The position numbers were made by a program, and so were the translations under genes. From assembly GCF_029227915.1 (NCBI RefSeq), contig NC_079877.1, forward strand, positions 27,307,851-27,371,850: 64,000 nt of DNA, in the 5' to 3' direction. This stretch comes from Hydractinia symbiolongicarpus. Taxonomy: Eukaryota > Cnidaria > Hydrozoa > Anthoathecata > Hydractiniidae. The notes under the pieces are model-generated. The model searched no databases, was not told where the DNA came from, and saw nothing but the letters and a program-made list of their open reading frames with translations. This document shows positions 12,265 through 25,640 of the stretch, piece by piece (position 1 is the stretch's first letter; each line of letters opens with the position of its first letter).

Positions 12265-14115
12265 AAAATTGCTTCACTTGACCATGTTTTCTGGATAACA
12301 TGCATTGCCTTCATGTATACAAAACACCTTTGTGCTTAGCCTTCAGCGGAGTCCGTATGTTTCCAACCTGTTTTCAATATATCTTAATATACCAGCACTC
12401 TATTCGTAAAGATTACCTTAACGTTTTATACATTTTAAATGACAATTCGATTATTATTCTAACTGGTTCCCAAGGTTTGTTTAATATTTGCATTGAAACT
12501 TTGCCTGATTACGCTTTGTCTCAATACCCAAGACGTTTATCAAGCCGTGGAAACGAGGTTGGTCGTGATTATTTCTTACTCAGGGTGGCAGTTCGTACTG
12601 TTACTGTTGCTGCTAATGAGGCAAGAAGGGGTACACAGCAACCGCTCAATAAAATATCAATCCTATTCTTATACTAACCAGAACGGATTAATCCAAACTT
12701 TTATACTCTTCAAGTGTGACTACGTATTAAACCCACGACCTTTCGCACTAGAAGTTATTTCTCTATGCCCAGTTCTTACGAAATTTTATGTTGACGTTTG
12801 GTAATTTTTTAAAAAAATTAAATTTATGACACTTTCTCTTCGAAATAATTACACCAAGTTAGTTCCTTTTTGAAAGGAACAATCTCCAGGTTCTGTACGA
12901 CGTAACTCTTGAAATTCAGGGCGTGCGTCATAGTGAGGGTCGGCGAAAAAGCTATGACACTCCTTTGTAGATGTATTAGATATTCGCCATATTAAAACTC
13001 AGAAATTTTAATTCATGTTTTTCTTTTGTGTTTTCTTTTTGTTTGTTCGTTTGCTTTGCTTCTTTTGTTTTGTTGTACTACCAAAATCATGATGATGTTG
13101 ACGATAATCCCTTAGCTAATGAGACAGTAAAGTTGCCAACGGAAATACATTACATTTAATTTAATTGCACAAAAGAGGAAAACTATTTTTAGACACTATC
13201 ATAGACGTGACACTATCATTCTTTACGTTGGATATTATTGCAAGAAGCAGTCATCAAGTTGGCTGGTTACCAAGCACATTGTGCCAAGGTAAGCGCAAAT
13301 ACATCTTACTGAGTATTTGATCTTTTTTGATAATATTATACATGTTGAATAAAAAGCAATTTCCATGATTGTGATAAAAAAAGCTAATTGGCTAGAGTCA
13401 TGGGATATGGCCGTCGTATTTTTTTCTTTATTCTTTTTTGCAGTTAAACGTTTTTGTAATTAGAAAAAATTTATTATTCTCTTTCACTTTAATCTGTATT
13501 TTTTTTATAAAAATTTAAAAATTTCTACCTCTTAGATATGATTGACGCCATTTTGTAAATTTCAATTAAGAGTCCTATGGTCCTCGATGTTAAAACTTAA
13601 CTTGACTCAAGTTCCAACGAATATTTCTTTTTAACAGAGTCTAAAATATTCTTAAAAAGTTCAAGGAACCTAAATATTAATTGAAGTCATAAGAATTTAA
13701 AATGATTATAAAGACGAACTCGTAGAATTTTAAGATCCAATTCTTGACACTGTAAGCAACCGTATCCCCATCATAGTCATCCTTGATTTGTGAATTAACA
13801 GCGAAGAAAGCCAGGAAGTTAGGATCGTATCTCCATTAAGGTTACCCTTGCTAAGGATTCCTCTTTTTTGACCCTTTTTTGAAATGTGTAAGAAAGTTCA
13901 AAGTTGCAAGAAAGACCTAGAGCGCGTAAAATAAAAATTCGTCACCAATAATCAAAAAGATCTGCACAGTTAGTTAATATAATATGTTTTGTTTTGTTTT
14001 GTTTTATTTTTTTTGTTTTGTTTTGATTTTTGTTGTTTTTTGTTCTTGTTTTTGTTGCTTTTATATTTGACGACCTGTTGCTTACTTTTTGCTTGCTGAC
14101 TATCTACTTTGAAAT

Positions 14116-14124
<9 letters not shown>
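12265..14124. other. Intergenic, no gene recognised
   Basis: Two overlapping open frames (about 12300-12804) have no recognisable domain and no real splice context. A T/G-rich stretch (TTTTG repeats, about 13988-14030) precedes the AT microsatellite. A splice-bounded open segment near 13192-13290 was considered but not accepted as an exon. Confidence 0.45.

Positions 14125-14204
<80 letters not shown>
14125..14204. repeat. (AT)n microsatellite, left flank of the Penelope-like element
   Basis: About 80 bp of uninterrupted AT dinucleotides abut the left inverted arm of the Penelope-like copy at 14203. The element may have inserted into, or generated, this tract. Confidence 0.95.
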
Positions 14205-14210
<6 letters not shown>

Positions 14211-15376
14211 GGTAAGGTTAAAAAGTAAATACGACTTGTATACAACTTAAAGTTTCACGCATCATGCGATCATCAGGTATACATATAAAGTATAAAAAAC
14301 TTTTACAAACGTTTTATATAAACTGCTAGTAATCACTTTAAATATACCATATCAAGATAATTATCTTAACCATTGTAATTCAATAAAAACTTTCTTTCGT
14401 GCAAACACTTAGACAGCCGAGCGTCTTGCGCAGAACTCCTCCAACGAAACCGTGTTCAACGAAACCAAACCTGAATACGAAGATGCGCTAAAGCAAAGCG
14501 GGTACACCGACAAACTAGCGTACAAGAAGAACGTGCCAAAAGCTAGCCGAAACCGTTCGAGAAACATCATATGGTTCAACCCACCATATAACAAGAACGT
14601 TGAAACGAAAGTCGCCCAAGTGTTCCTGAAGCTCATCGACAAACACTTCGGAAAAAACAGCGCTCTGCACAAGATCCTGAACAGGAACAATGTGAAAGTG
14701 AGCTATTCCTGCACGCGAAACTTCGAGCGAATCGTCAAAAGCCACAATGCAAACGTCGGCAAAACAAAACCTAAGGAGGCAGGCTGCAACTGCCAGAGGA
14801 GCAACAAACCAAACTGTCCTTTGCCAGGAAACTGCAAAGCCGAAGACGTGGTTTATAATTGCGAAGTAGCGAGCCCAGAAAAACCAACCAAACTGTACAT
14901 TGGCCTAGCCAGTGGAAAGTTTAAGTTGCGTTATGGCGTCCACAAATCATCCTTTCAGCACAGACACCTTGCGAAAACGACACTTGCCAAGTACATTTGG
15001 GAGCTCAAGGACGAAAAAGCACCATACACCCTGAAGTGGTCTGTAAAAAAAAGGGTGGCCCCCTACACCAACATCACAAAGCGGTGCGCCCTATGCTTGG
15101 TCGAAAAGTTTGAAATATTGACGTCAAAGCACCCACACCTTTTAAATAAAAGATCTGAATTGCTGTCTAAGTGTTTGCACGAAAGAAAGTTTTTATTGAA
15201 TTACAATGGTTAAGATAATTATCTTGATATGGTATATTTAAAGTGATTACTAGCAGTTTATATAAAACGTTTGTAAAAGTTTTTTATACTTTATATGTAT
15301 ACCTGATGATCGCATGATGCGTGAAACTTTAAGTTGTATACAAGTCGTATTTACTTTTTAACCTTACCAATATTAT
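14203..15376 (+). mobile_element. 5'-truncated Penelope-like element with inverted 3'-end duplicate
   Basis: Positions 14203-14417 and 15162-15376 are inverted copies of each other, 215 bp each, with no indels that I could find. The right arm contains the last ~17 codons of the GIY-YIG open frame (15162-15213) and the 3' non-coding tail. The left arm is the same 3' end in reverse orientation. Between the arms lies a + strand fragment coding only the C-terminal part of a Penelope-like polyprotein; no reverse transcriptase domain is left. Partial copies joined in inverted orientation are known for Penelope-like elements. (AT)n lies at the left edge, and about 60 bp beyond the right edge. Confidence 0.85.
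14418..15213 (+). CDS. C-terminal GIY-YIG endonuclease region of a Penelope-like element (fragment)
   Basis: The frame is open from the inverted-repeat junction (an in-frame TAG lies just upstream, in the arm) to a stop at 15211-15213, about 264 codons. It has no natural ATG at its left end, so it is a truncated coding segment, not a complete gene. It opens with ERLAQNSSNETVFNETKPEY and continues with RNIIWFNPPYNKNVETKVAQ and VKVSYSC, blocks typical of the region after the reverse transcriptase in Penelope-like elements. Next comes a cysteine cluster, CNC...NCPLPGNC. The GIY-YIG nuclease follows: VVYNC for the GIY strand, KLYIGLASG for YIG, the helix RYGVHKSSFQHR with its conserved Arg, and a Glu in KYIWELKDEK. 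In an intact element this domain nicks target DNA for priming. The frame has no internal stops, so the copy is young or under recent constraint; whether it is expressed is unknown. Its GC content is clearly higher than the flanks. Confidence 0.85.
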
Positions 15377-15435
15377 TAAGGCTCTGTATGATTTTACATC
15401 GAGCACTCTAATTTGTTATTACAAGTTAAATATAT

Positions 15436-15560
<125 letters not shown>

Positions 15561-15629
15561 GTTTTTTTATATAACAAACCACTTTATAAGAAACTACCTA
15601 CAATCGTGGTCACAAGATGTTGGGACAAG

Positions 15630-16055
15630 ACAACGAATTTCGAAGTTCACCACCACAAGTAATTTAATTGTGTAGGCTCATTCTATATTAGATTCACACA
15701 ACTTGAACTTGTCAATGTTCAGAGTGGGTTCAGAAGGGTTCAGAGTGGGTTCTATAGGTTATTTGGTAAATACGAAATTCTAAAATGTGCTAATTCTTGC
15801 TGACGTGAGCAAGGCCATTAATCATTAATTTCGGGGCCTTCGTGGTCCCCGATGTGAATTATTTCGGTGTGCGGACGTGCTAAAGAATGTGCCTAGCAAC
15901 TTTTCGACGCTCTCTGCCTGGCCTACTTGTGTGCAAAAGTAGCGACTTTGCAGCCTGCCGGCTTCCGAGTATTGACTATTTGTCTTTTTTGTCCCTGTTT
16001 GGATAATGAGTAAAAAACTGCCTTAGTCTCAATATTTTTGTCCACGATTGTAGTC
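15630..16055 (+). repeat. Dispersed repeat R1, copy 1
   Basis: One of four same-orientation copies in the window. Shared blocks in order: ACAAGTAATT near the left end; ACTTGAACTTGTCAATG; the core TTGCTGACGTGAGC; then GGACGTG and a GC-rich tail. Copy 2 also shares the block TATTGACTATTTG...CACGATTGTAGT at the right end. It codes for nothing recognisable. Confidence 0.6.
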
Positions 16056-16064
16056 ACCTTTCAA

Positions 16065-16370
16065 AAAATTAAGAAATTTTTACTAGTTGTAAAAATGTAA
16101 AAAAATTTAATTCAGAATTTTTTTTACACATGCCTTCCAATCAATGCGACGAATTTGTTGTAGGTTATCCTGTCTAATCGGAAGGCTACTTAAAAATTAA
16201 AGATTTAAGCGAAACAAACATTTCAGATGATAAATAAAAAAGATGTAAAGGTAATACCTTTACAACTTTTTTTATCTGTTCTTGTATATAAGTTGATGAA
16301 GTTCATTTTGTTTTAATATCCCTTTTTCACCCGTCAAAATTAAGAAACTTGTTAAGAAACTTTTTCTAGC
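16065..16370 (+). repeat. Dispersed repeat R2, copy 1
   Basis: Starts AATTAAGAAATTTTTACTAG and ends GTCAAAATTAAGAAACTTG followed by TTAAGAAACTTTTTCTAG. The same two ends, with partly similar interior sequence, bound copy 2 at 25303-25640. The left and right ends are direct variants of TTAAGAAACTTTT. It abuts R1 copy 1. Confidence 0.6.
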
Positions 16371-19300
16371 AAAATGGCCTCAGAATTCAGAAAACTTTCA
16401 CTAATTGATCGTTTGCTGCGTTTATTATAAGAGAACATGTAGAACGTGCTATTGTTATAAAATTTGCTTTCACGATACAGAAAACCCTGCGCCTAATCTT
16501 TGACCCCCTTCTCCCTCTTCCCCCTTTCCACCCTTCTCCCCCCCCCCCCATCACCCTTCTCATTTACGTAAACTTTGTTATATCAATGTGTTTTCTTAGA
16601 CTTTCTGGAGCTTCTTTTGCAATAAACTTTTTAATAACATCTATCCCCTGCTGTTATACCATGCAACGTCGCTTTCTATTTATTTTAAAGCAATAAAATA
16701 ACATGGGCGTTGCAGAAAGGAACTACATTTTATTAAACAGGACATTCTTTTTTTACCACATACATAAATGTTTACATTTTAGTACATATACTTCTGTGTC
16801 GTGTTTTGAAACGTAGATGAGTATGTTAACAAAATTTTATAACGATGCAGAAAAAGCTTTTACCTTAATTTACATATTTTTCAGGAACCCAAAATACAAA
16901 TTTTTTATCGAGAATTAAACAACAAATTAAGTTACAGGGCTTTCGACATAAGTTTCAATGCATCTTCGTGCGTGTGTCCATTGTTTTGGTCAACAATTTA
17001 CTGGTGCGGATAATTTTTGTGTACGAAACAAAACTAATTTACTTTATACACGTAAATATTTCTATGTTTATTTTCCTTGTATAAAGCTATTCGCCATGAC
17101 AAATAAAATATCAGGTTTTAAATTTAATATACTGCATTTTCATTTTCTCGTATTGTTCCCATCTTACATAATTTTCTTGAATGCAATGCAAAGCTATCTG
17201 TTCAAGATGAAGTAATTTTGGCACGAGTAAATTAAAGTTAGGCCCTAGAACCTTTACAAACTCAATGATGGAGATTTCACAGAACTATACAAAAGGGTTT
17301 TCACCTACAGAACTAAATTTACTTATTAATGTTCAACCGCGAATAAACACTTTTTGGCCTGACCATAGACAACGTTGAAAGTAGATTGTTTTGTTTTTTG
17401 CATTTTCGTTTTAAACTTTATAAATTAAAAACTAATTTCTTAAACCAAAATTTTTTCGTACATAATCTGGATCCAGTAACCACAAAAAGATTCTTCAATT
17501 CTTAACTATAGATTTTTAACGTCGCCCTAAACAGAATATTCAGCTTTCCATACCAAATAAACATTTGTAGAGTTTGTCCTCTAACCCTCGATTGTTTGGG
17601 TTGGCTACATTGCTCAGTATTTTAAGGATGTTGTAAATGCAAAAAAAGGTCCTGACTGCCAACTCAACATGTGGAATAAAAATCTTTAGGTTACACGCGC
17701 CAGTTCAACCAAGCGAGATATCTCTTGCAATTATACGCATTTGCAAACTAATTAAAACATCCAATTCTTATTTCAAGATGGCAGACTGACTGAACAACAA
17801 CAAACAACAAAATTCGTTGTTGTTTTGTTTAGATTCCCATCTAACAATAGGGTCGAAGTAGGAAAAACTGATAGAAACAAAAGCTCCTTTGAATCTGTTT
17901 AAGAACTAGATTAGCCTGCAGATCAATCTTTTAGAACTATTAAACTTTTTCTGGTCTTTCTAAATATCTACATAGGCTTTTGTTTGCGTTTGATTGAGAA
18001 TGTGTAGTATCAATATGGCACTACTGTGTGTTAATTCATGATTCTTCACGAGATCAATATGTCTTTTTCTGCAGTCAAAGATTATAAATGTTTCTCCTGT
18101 GTTTTGATTTGTTTTTCAAAAACAGTTTTTCTGAATCATGGTACACGACTCAACTATATTTTTGAACTTTTCATTTCTTCACAATCATTGGGACCTTTCT
18201 ACCTTATAATCGCGAATGACCGGAAAATTGTTTCGTTTTGGTTATGAAAGTGTTTGTTATGTTCTTTAAACAAAAAACACCAACGTATGTTGGTATTAGA
18301 GCGAGATTTCAATAGCGTTTGTTCAAAAGTTTTGGAAAGAGGCTGTTAGAAGAACAAAAACACGAAGATAATAATTTTTTAATAATTCTTGTTTCGTTGG
18401 TTTGGTTTTTAAATCAGATTCTCGAGTATTAACTAGCGAGACGCTTTAAGGTAGGACGTTTTCAACTTAACTACTTTCCCCATATAGGTTGAAAACGTCT
18501 CACTGTAAGGGCATTTTACTTTTCGTTCCGTAATGACAGCTTAGGGTACAAGAAATCCTGGGGTCGAGGATGGAATAAATTTATTTATTTTCACATATAA
18601 CGGTTCCCAATTGATTATAAAATCCGCCCGACGCGCAAATACTTTCTTTTCTGAAGTTATACAAAAAATGTGTAGATAGATGAACCTCAGATTTTTTTTA
18701 AAAAAAATATAAAAACAGTTAAGACACACTATTGTTTTCAAAAGTTAGAATAACCCTAATCTTAATTTTTGCCATAAATTAAGAACAAGTTTTAAGATGT
18801 AAATTGTTGTGTTTTTTGTTTTTGTTTTGATTTTCAACCTACAAAAACTGCAAATTAACATTCATACTGGCTTCATGTTCAGGAACACAAACTTGTTGCA
18901 GCACCAAAAAACAGTTTTTCGAATGAACATAAACTTTGGATAAATCTAGCTCACAATATTAAACAAATCAATCTGAAAAAGGCTCAAAAAATAATAGCAG
19001 CCAGCCTGGAGTGATAATTTACTGGTTTTCATAAGAAAATGTGCATTGTTAATATACTTTGCGATTTTTTTATCGAAGATTGGGAATATAGATAGAGGAG
19101 TTTCATGACGTCATTTTAACTTTTTATTAAAATTTTTAAAATTCTTTCTCATCTTACTATTTACAGAAACAGGATCGTTATAAATTGTTCCTTAATTTTT
19201 TGACTTTGAGTTTGATTATTTTTTTAAACTATATTTGTTAAGTAAATTTGTGTAAAGCTTTGAAATAACTAATCACACCATTCCAAGTAAACAAAGCCTC

Positions 19301-20295
19301 AAAACTTCTTTGCTTATTCCATAACCAAATCTATAATTGAAAAATAAACAAGATATGATTAATTCTTGTATTAGATCATAGAGATGATGAGTTTTTTCAA
19401 TTCCTTCTATTAAAATTCTGTCGCTTTATGAACTATCGTAGCGACAAATTATTGTTTACATTCTTCCCTCATGTGTCAGTAAATCCTGGATTTGTTTTGC
19501 CAAAGATATTTTGGGGTGAAGCATAGAGGGAGAGGGGATAGTGGTTAAAACGTACAAGGATCGATATAGTGACTAAGCAGTCTCGATACTTTTTAGTAGC
19601 AGTCAAAAATAAATAATACCAAAATTAAGATTTAAATTACTTATTGTTAATATTAATACTATTTGACCAGTATTTTTTTTGTTTTTTAAGCGTTATAAAG
19701 TATCATTTACATTATTTCGTTGAAAATGAGTAAAAAAGAAGGACAAATAGGTATTCTAAGATAAAACTTGACATCGAATTAGAATAGAACATATATTTTA
19801 CCCCTTCCAGGGAATAAAAGAGTTAAAATTTGCCAAAATTGATGTTTAATTCTTGCTCAAAGTTGAACAAGAAAAATTAAATTTACGTGACTTGAAGTAA
19901 GAATGAGAAGTTAAACGGTTTATCAACGACTGTTTTAGTCAGCTGTTTTAGTCATAAGAGGGCGTCGAAAGGCGGTAGTTTCGTTGGGAGGCTCAAAACG
20001 CCCTCCAAACCCTCAGTTGTTTTTGACGCCTCTTATTAATATACATCGTTTTAAAGTCCTACTTTACATTAACACCAAGAATTGACCTCCCCATAGAACA
20101 CACTCAACAGTGGCTTACAAGACAATTTTCTAAAAAATTTGTCGTATTTTGCTCAAGGTAGTGAATAATTAAAATTCAAAATATAAAATTGTCTTCGCTA
20201 AGGTTAAGCATAACCTTAATGTTGTTTAATGAACACTCCAGTTTGTATTACTTTTTTAATTGTCATTAAGCCTGTTTTCTAAAAAAATCAGTCTG
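16371..20295. other. Intergenic, no gene recognised
   Basis: AT-rich sequence with a C homopolymer near 16538-16549 and a short inverted repeat (GACGTTTTCAAC / GTTGAAAACGTC) near 18451-18500. A weak foldback lies at about 19957-20037 (TAAGAGGGCGTC / GACGCCTCTTA). The short open frames here lack coding features. Confidence 0.5.
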
Positions 20296-20350
20296 TTGAC
20301 ACAGCCTCTTGACACAGCCTCTTGACACAGCCTCTTGACACAGCTTCTTG
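20296..20350. repeat. 13-bp minisatellite, four units
   Basis: TTGACACAGCCTC is repeated four times in tandem, the last unit with one change (GCTTC). It is non-coding. Confidence 0.9.
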
Positions 20351-23300
20351 TTCACTTTACCCTAACACCCTAGACCAGGTTTTTAAAGCAGTATAAGTTG
20401 ACTTGGAAAGAAGCTCAATGTAGTGAACACCTCTCTATAGCATACACTTCTTCAGGTGCGATAATGTCCAGTATAAAGAGAGATTGGACTGCAAACAAAA
20501 CAGTAAAGAATCCGGTAGAATATTCTCAGAGGTGATTTAGGAAGGTATAGTAATCCCTTTGCATCAGAATTCAATCTTTAGAACTGTGATTAAGACTTGT
20601 ATTGACATAAAGAAACGGATATTTAATGGGTTTATTGGATTTAATTTCTGTTGTCGTGATCAATGACTTAATTAAAATTGCGCATTATATAAAGCTGTTT
20701 ATCGTGGTCAGGGAATATTATAAATGTTCTCCAAACAGGAGCGGAGGTAAGCTTTTTGGATTTTTTCATTTGCTTTTGTTATTCGGGTGTTCTTTAGTTT
20801 TATTTGTTCTGTTTTTATTGCGATGACTGTCAGATGACGATGTCAATAACAGGTCGCTTTAACAGAACAATTTCGGTGTACTTGTTGAAGCCCAGTTGTG
20901 GGTTCAACCATGAACATGCGAGTTTTTTTTCCAAAACCCAGGAATTCTCTGATAAATTGTGAGGACATATACGCAATTTAAGTAATCTTTTTTCTGGAAT
21001 CTTCTTGCAGGAGGTCCGTTAACATAATATAATTTATATTTTAATAAATGATTCATTATTGGTCTATTCTGTTGCCATAGTAAAGAATAATCTATACGTT
21101 CTTAACTCGAACGATGTGTTCTATGGCTTTGATTGTTTTTTTTCAAATTATTTAATCAAATGACGCCAGCACTTCGACCTCGACTTCAAGCCTGTAATCA
21201 AATTGAAACATCTAAATGAAGAAACAACGCTTTCTGTTACAAGCAACAAAATTTGAGCTAAGTCTCAATCGTGCTGAATAACAGGGGTGGTAAATAAGTG
21301 GGCGAGTCCGTAATGTCTATCACCTCTGGTAATTAGTTTAAAATACTAGACAGTAATTAATTAACAGTAGGGTGGGGGGTCTGATAACAGCAGGGGGGGG
21401 ATCCACAAAATTTCCAAAAAAAAAATAAGTTGAAGGAAGGGGTGGGGCGTTATTCTGCACCTTAGAATGAGTTTCCCTCTCTTACAGGCTCAATTGTTGC
21501 TTACTTATTGCTGGGTTTTTTATACTTGCGCAGAGAAAATTCACTAAGCTTTTGTTGTTTTTTAATCTCAGTTTTTCTGAACCCACACATGACTGTTATT
21601 TTCCGTTTATTTCCTCTTTTTGTTCAATTTAAGTCGTATTGCTGATAAACATCCGTCAAAAGGGGAGTAACACAGACAGCTAATTAACAAATTCAAACAT
21701 AGTAGAATGTTTAGAAATAGCAGGGAAGCTAGTTAGTGGTCTGTTTTTTTAATTACAAATCCCCATGGAGACTGATGCGTCCCATGTGGAAACACCATGT
21801 ACCGTTATGATCTGGGCACGAATGGAAAGTAAGTCATTTGGCTTGTTTCAGTTCCTTAACCACCAAAGTTATTTGTTTGGAGCTCAGTGGTGTCAATTAG
21901 AAACATGAAAAAGCTTGCGATAATACACTCGTCTAAAATAGAATTTGGATATTCTGTGGTTAATGTTTTTCAGTTTTTCTCGATTTCATAAATCCGAATT
22001 CGCTTTCTTTAATACTACCAAAAAAATCTTCCGAATGTTCAACTCCTGTTGATATATAGTATTTCTCCGGACTGTATTTAAAAATTTACGGAAAAGGCTA
22101 ACAAAATAAAACACAAATCTTTCCAAAAACATTTTCATTCAAACATATTTTCAAATTTTCTCACTGACAGTAATCTCAGTGTTTGGGTTTATGATGTTAA
22201 CAATTTTTTCAGACGCAGAAAAACGCGTTTCAAATTCTATAAAATTGTTGAAACGCGCTTTCCGCGCTCTTTTATAAATCAACTTTTCCTTGGATCTCTT
22301 TTTACATAATCTATTATCATATTTCAAAACTTCAACTTTCCGCAGTTCGCAGTGCTTCTGTATTTTTTATAACACCCGTATTTTGTCTGATTATTCGTAA
22401 AAATGGTACCACCGTAACGATAGCTATCGATTTTATAGCTGTGCTACGAACACACGAACACCTGAAATGCGATAATGAAAAGGAAGGGAGAACGACTAGT
22501 CTTTGATACTTTAAACTACAAATTACGTCCTAGAAGGAGCAACCATATTGGAATTACTTCTTGTTATAGTAAGACTAAAGATGCGCCTATTAAAAACTAC
22601 CCGCGGTTAGTTAATAATGAACGTAGCGCGGGAAAAATGCGTTTTACAAATTTCATGCAACTTTAAACGCAGAGGTAACATTGTATGCGTCTTACAACTT
22701 CGTTCATATAATAAACCAGATTCCATCAGGAACCAAGGCTTGCCTTTTCTCAAGTTTCAATTGAAGTACTTTTTCTCTACAAGTTCTCTGTCTATCAGTT
22801 AAATAAGAATGCTTAAACAACAATACCTAAGGAGTGATATTTGCATCAGCATTCTTAGATCTTTCAACCATAATTGTGCAAAGAATATGCTAAGATACCC
22901 AAACATTAAGAATGTTTACGTTAAAACGAAAACAAATTCCTCAACGCAAACATTATTGGGTCACTTGCACAATTTACTTGAGATCGTACTTCATAGTCTA
23001 AGGTACAACTATACTTAATACTCATCGCTATAACATTTATTCAGCTTGAAGATTCTGAACAAGTCGACGTTAATGATTCTAAATGGATGTTTTTGATGCG
23101 TAGAAACAAGATGTACAATTTATTCCATTGTCTTTTTCTTTAGTTTCTCAGGCGTAAATTTTTGAAAAAATATGGTAATTCCGTGTTAAAATTTTGAATA
23201 GAATAAATTTTGGAATGATTCTAAAAACACCAAAAAACTTGTGTAAGCTAGATAATTCCAGAGATGGTGTCTTACAAGAAAATATGTCAGAAGTTTCAAA

Positions 23301-25302
23301 GTATATTGTCTACGCTAAATCAAAGCAAAATGTCAAAGGGGTCTTTATGTCGCGGACTTATTTTTAATGGTGATGTCTCCTTTTTAGAAACTTCACTTTA
23401 TCTCAATTGATTATAACATCAACACATATAAACAGAAATATTAAACGTACAAGATAATAAAGTAACGTAAAAAAAAGTTTGAACCAAAATAAATCGCCAT
23501 CTTAAATCTGACCTCATCCGTAGCCAGCCAATCTCGTTCATAGTGGGCTTGTTAGGATTTTAATATTAAACGCCTTGAAAAAGCCTAGCAAGCCCTGGGG
23601 ACGGGGTTGGTAGCCAGTACGTTGTTCGTTTCCTCTACCCCAACTAAACTAAAAGTCGTCCGTCAAATTAAATTCTCGCCCAAATTTTTTGTTTTTGTCC
23701 AAGCCAAAATTAATTTTTGCATAATTTAATAGTTTTGTTAAATGCATATACATTTACATGAGAACATACCCTATAAGATACAATTAGACAAAAATTAAGA
23801 ATATCCTAAGAATATGCCCATTTTGATACTTTACTACCAAACCACCAAATTAAAATCCGCCTAACTTTCTTTACTGCCAAATTTTTTCTCCATTATGGTA
23901 ACAAGACCAATTTCAGTCCAACGATCTATAAAGCGCGCCAAGCTAGACGGACCAGTGATCCAGAGTCGTCGAAACAATAATAGAAGTTGGAGGGACAATT
24001 TTAATTGACGTAGGTTGTGTCGGCGCGCCAGAATAAATACTTAGGTTAATTTTGCCATCAAAATAAAAATGTTACTAAAAGTTAAAAATAAATTTAATCG
24101 GACCAAGTTAAAGACAAGGATCTTTTATCATTAAACCCCGGTAATTGAGCTGTTTTTATTTTATATATTTAATTAAAATCATAAAAAATACAGAATCAAA
24201 GTAGATGACCTATATGTTCATAAAATTAAACATTTTTTCCTCATTTAAAATGGGAATATGAACTCTCCCGCTTCGTTTTGTGTCCCCAGGGCTTCTTGCC
24301 ATTTTGCGTCTGGTCAGTTTCTTATAAAGCTGTGTCTTATAAAAAAACGTGTGCCAGGCCATTAGCTTCCATTCACTGTCGTTTCAAAACAAAGATTTAC
24401 TTAGAAAAAAACACAAATGAAAGCGTGGAGTTTTATTTTCTATTACAACTTTGCTGTGTCTCAAAAAAAGGCCGAAAAAAGTCAACCTCGTCCCAAGAAG
24501 AATTGTTGCTATTTTTTAACAGTGGCAGAAATGAACACGAGCTTAAGGTTGTTAACAGTGCCTGGATATAAAACACTACGACAAAAAATATATTTGGAGG
24601 CTAAAAATTTAGATGTTATTTTCCATGATTCTAGCTAGTTAAATTTTCTAATTAATCAAACAAATTAAAAGCTTGTACAACTTTTATAACTATACAAAAC
24701 CCAGGTCACTTCAAAAAACCTTACGTAAAATATTTAGCGAAAACAAATATCGATAATTTTTAAGTTGCATTTGGCGAAATAAAACAGTTCCAATTAATAA
24801 AAAATAAAATATAGCTAAATAATATATTCGTTATAAAATAACAGGTTTTTAAACCTTTTAACAAGGTAATTCTTCATACAATACTCAAAACTCTGAAAAG
24901 TCACGTATGATACACTAGACTTTTACCGTTCGGTAACTTCACTGGAATACGGCGACACGAGTCCATTTGAAAGTTCTGCTGGCTGAAACCGTAGAACAAA
25001 AACAAACAAGCATTGATAACAGTGGTACTTGTTATGAGAAACAATATCCTTTGACTTTTTTTTATCTCCCTTGGAATCTTAATAATTCTTGACGTTTTAA
25101 ACCCCTCTGGCACCTTGCTAAGACTAATCTTTACCTGACAGCGTACATCTTATATAATATATACTTTGTTTGATACACCATAAATTGTTATAGGCTTCTC
25201 CTGCTTGTTGCAAATTGGCATTTAATGTACGTTGATTTACTTAGTTACGCCATACCTTTTTTGGGGAAAAAAGCATACAGAAAAGTGACAAGTATCCTTT
25301 CA
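20351..25302. other. Intergenic, no gene recognised
   Basis: Non-coding AT-rich DNA. A small hairpin (AAACGCGTTTCAA / TTGAAACGCGCTT) lies at about 22215-22262, and G- and A-runs occur near 21390-21425. The open frames of 60-100 codons show no domain, signal peptide or consistent splice sites. Confidence 0.5.
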
Positions 25303-25640
25303 TAAAATTAAGAAACTTTTACTACTTGTGAAATTGTAAACACTTTTTTCACACTTGGTTCAATTGATCTCCGTAGTAACAACTACGCTTTTACTTTCAC
25401 ATTCACGTACTTGGTATAGAAAAAAATTGGACTAAAATCGAGTAGGCTATGCTGGCAAATTAAGAATTGATGATTTTAAGGTACGGATATAATTTTAGGC
25501 CAGGATGAAAGGCAAAAAAGGCATTATTTATTTACTTATATTTGTATAAGTCGATAAGTGTAAAAAATCATGTTTTTGATTGATTTTCCCTCATCTAGAC
25601 CCCGTCAAAGTAAAGAAACTTGTTAAGAAACTTTTTCTAG
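25303..25640 (+). repeat. Dispersed repeat R2, copy 2
   Basis: Starts AAATTAAGAAACTTTTACTA and ends CCCGTCAAAGTAAAGAAACT then TGTTAAGAAACTTTTTCTAG, matching the ends of copy 1 at 16065-16370. The interior has diverged. It is probably a non-autonomous element; no coding capacity is seen. Confidence 0.6.

Noticed and set aside
12300-12804. Overlapping 125- and 103-codon open frames
   Set aside because: No recognisable domain, and no convincing promoter or splice signals; they follow the end of a repeat.
13192-13290. AG/GT-bounded open segment that could be an exon
   Set aside because: Two frames are open, neither resembles a known family, and no partner exon was found nearby.
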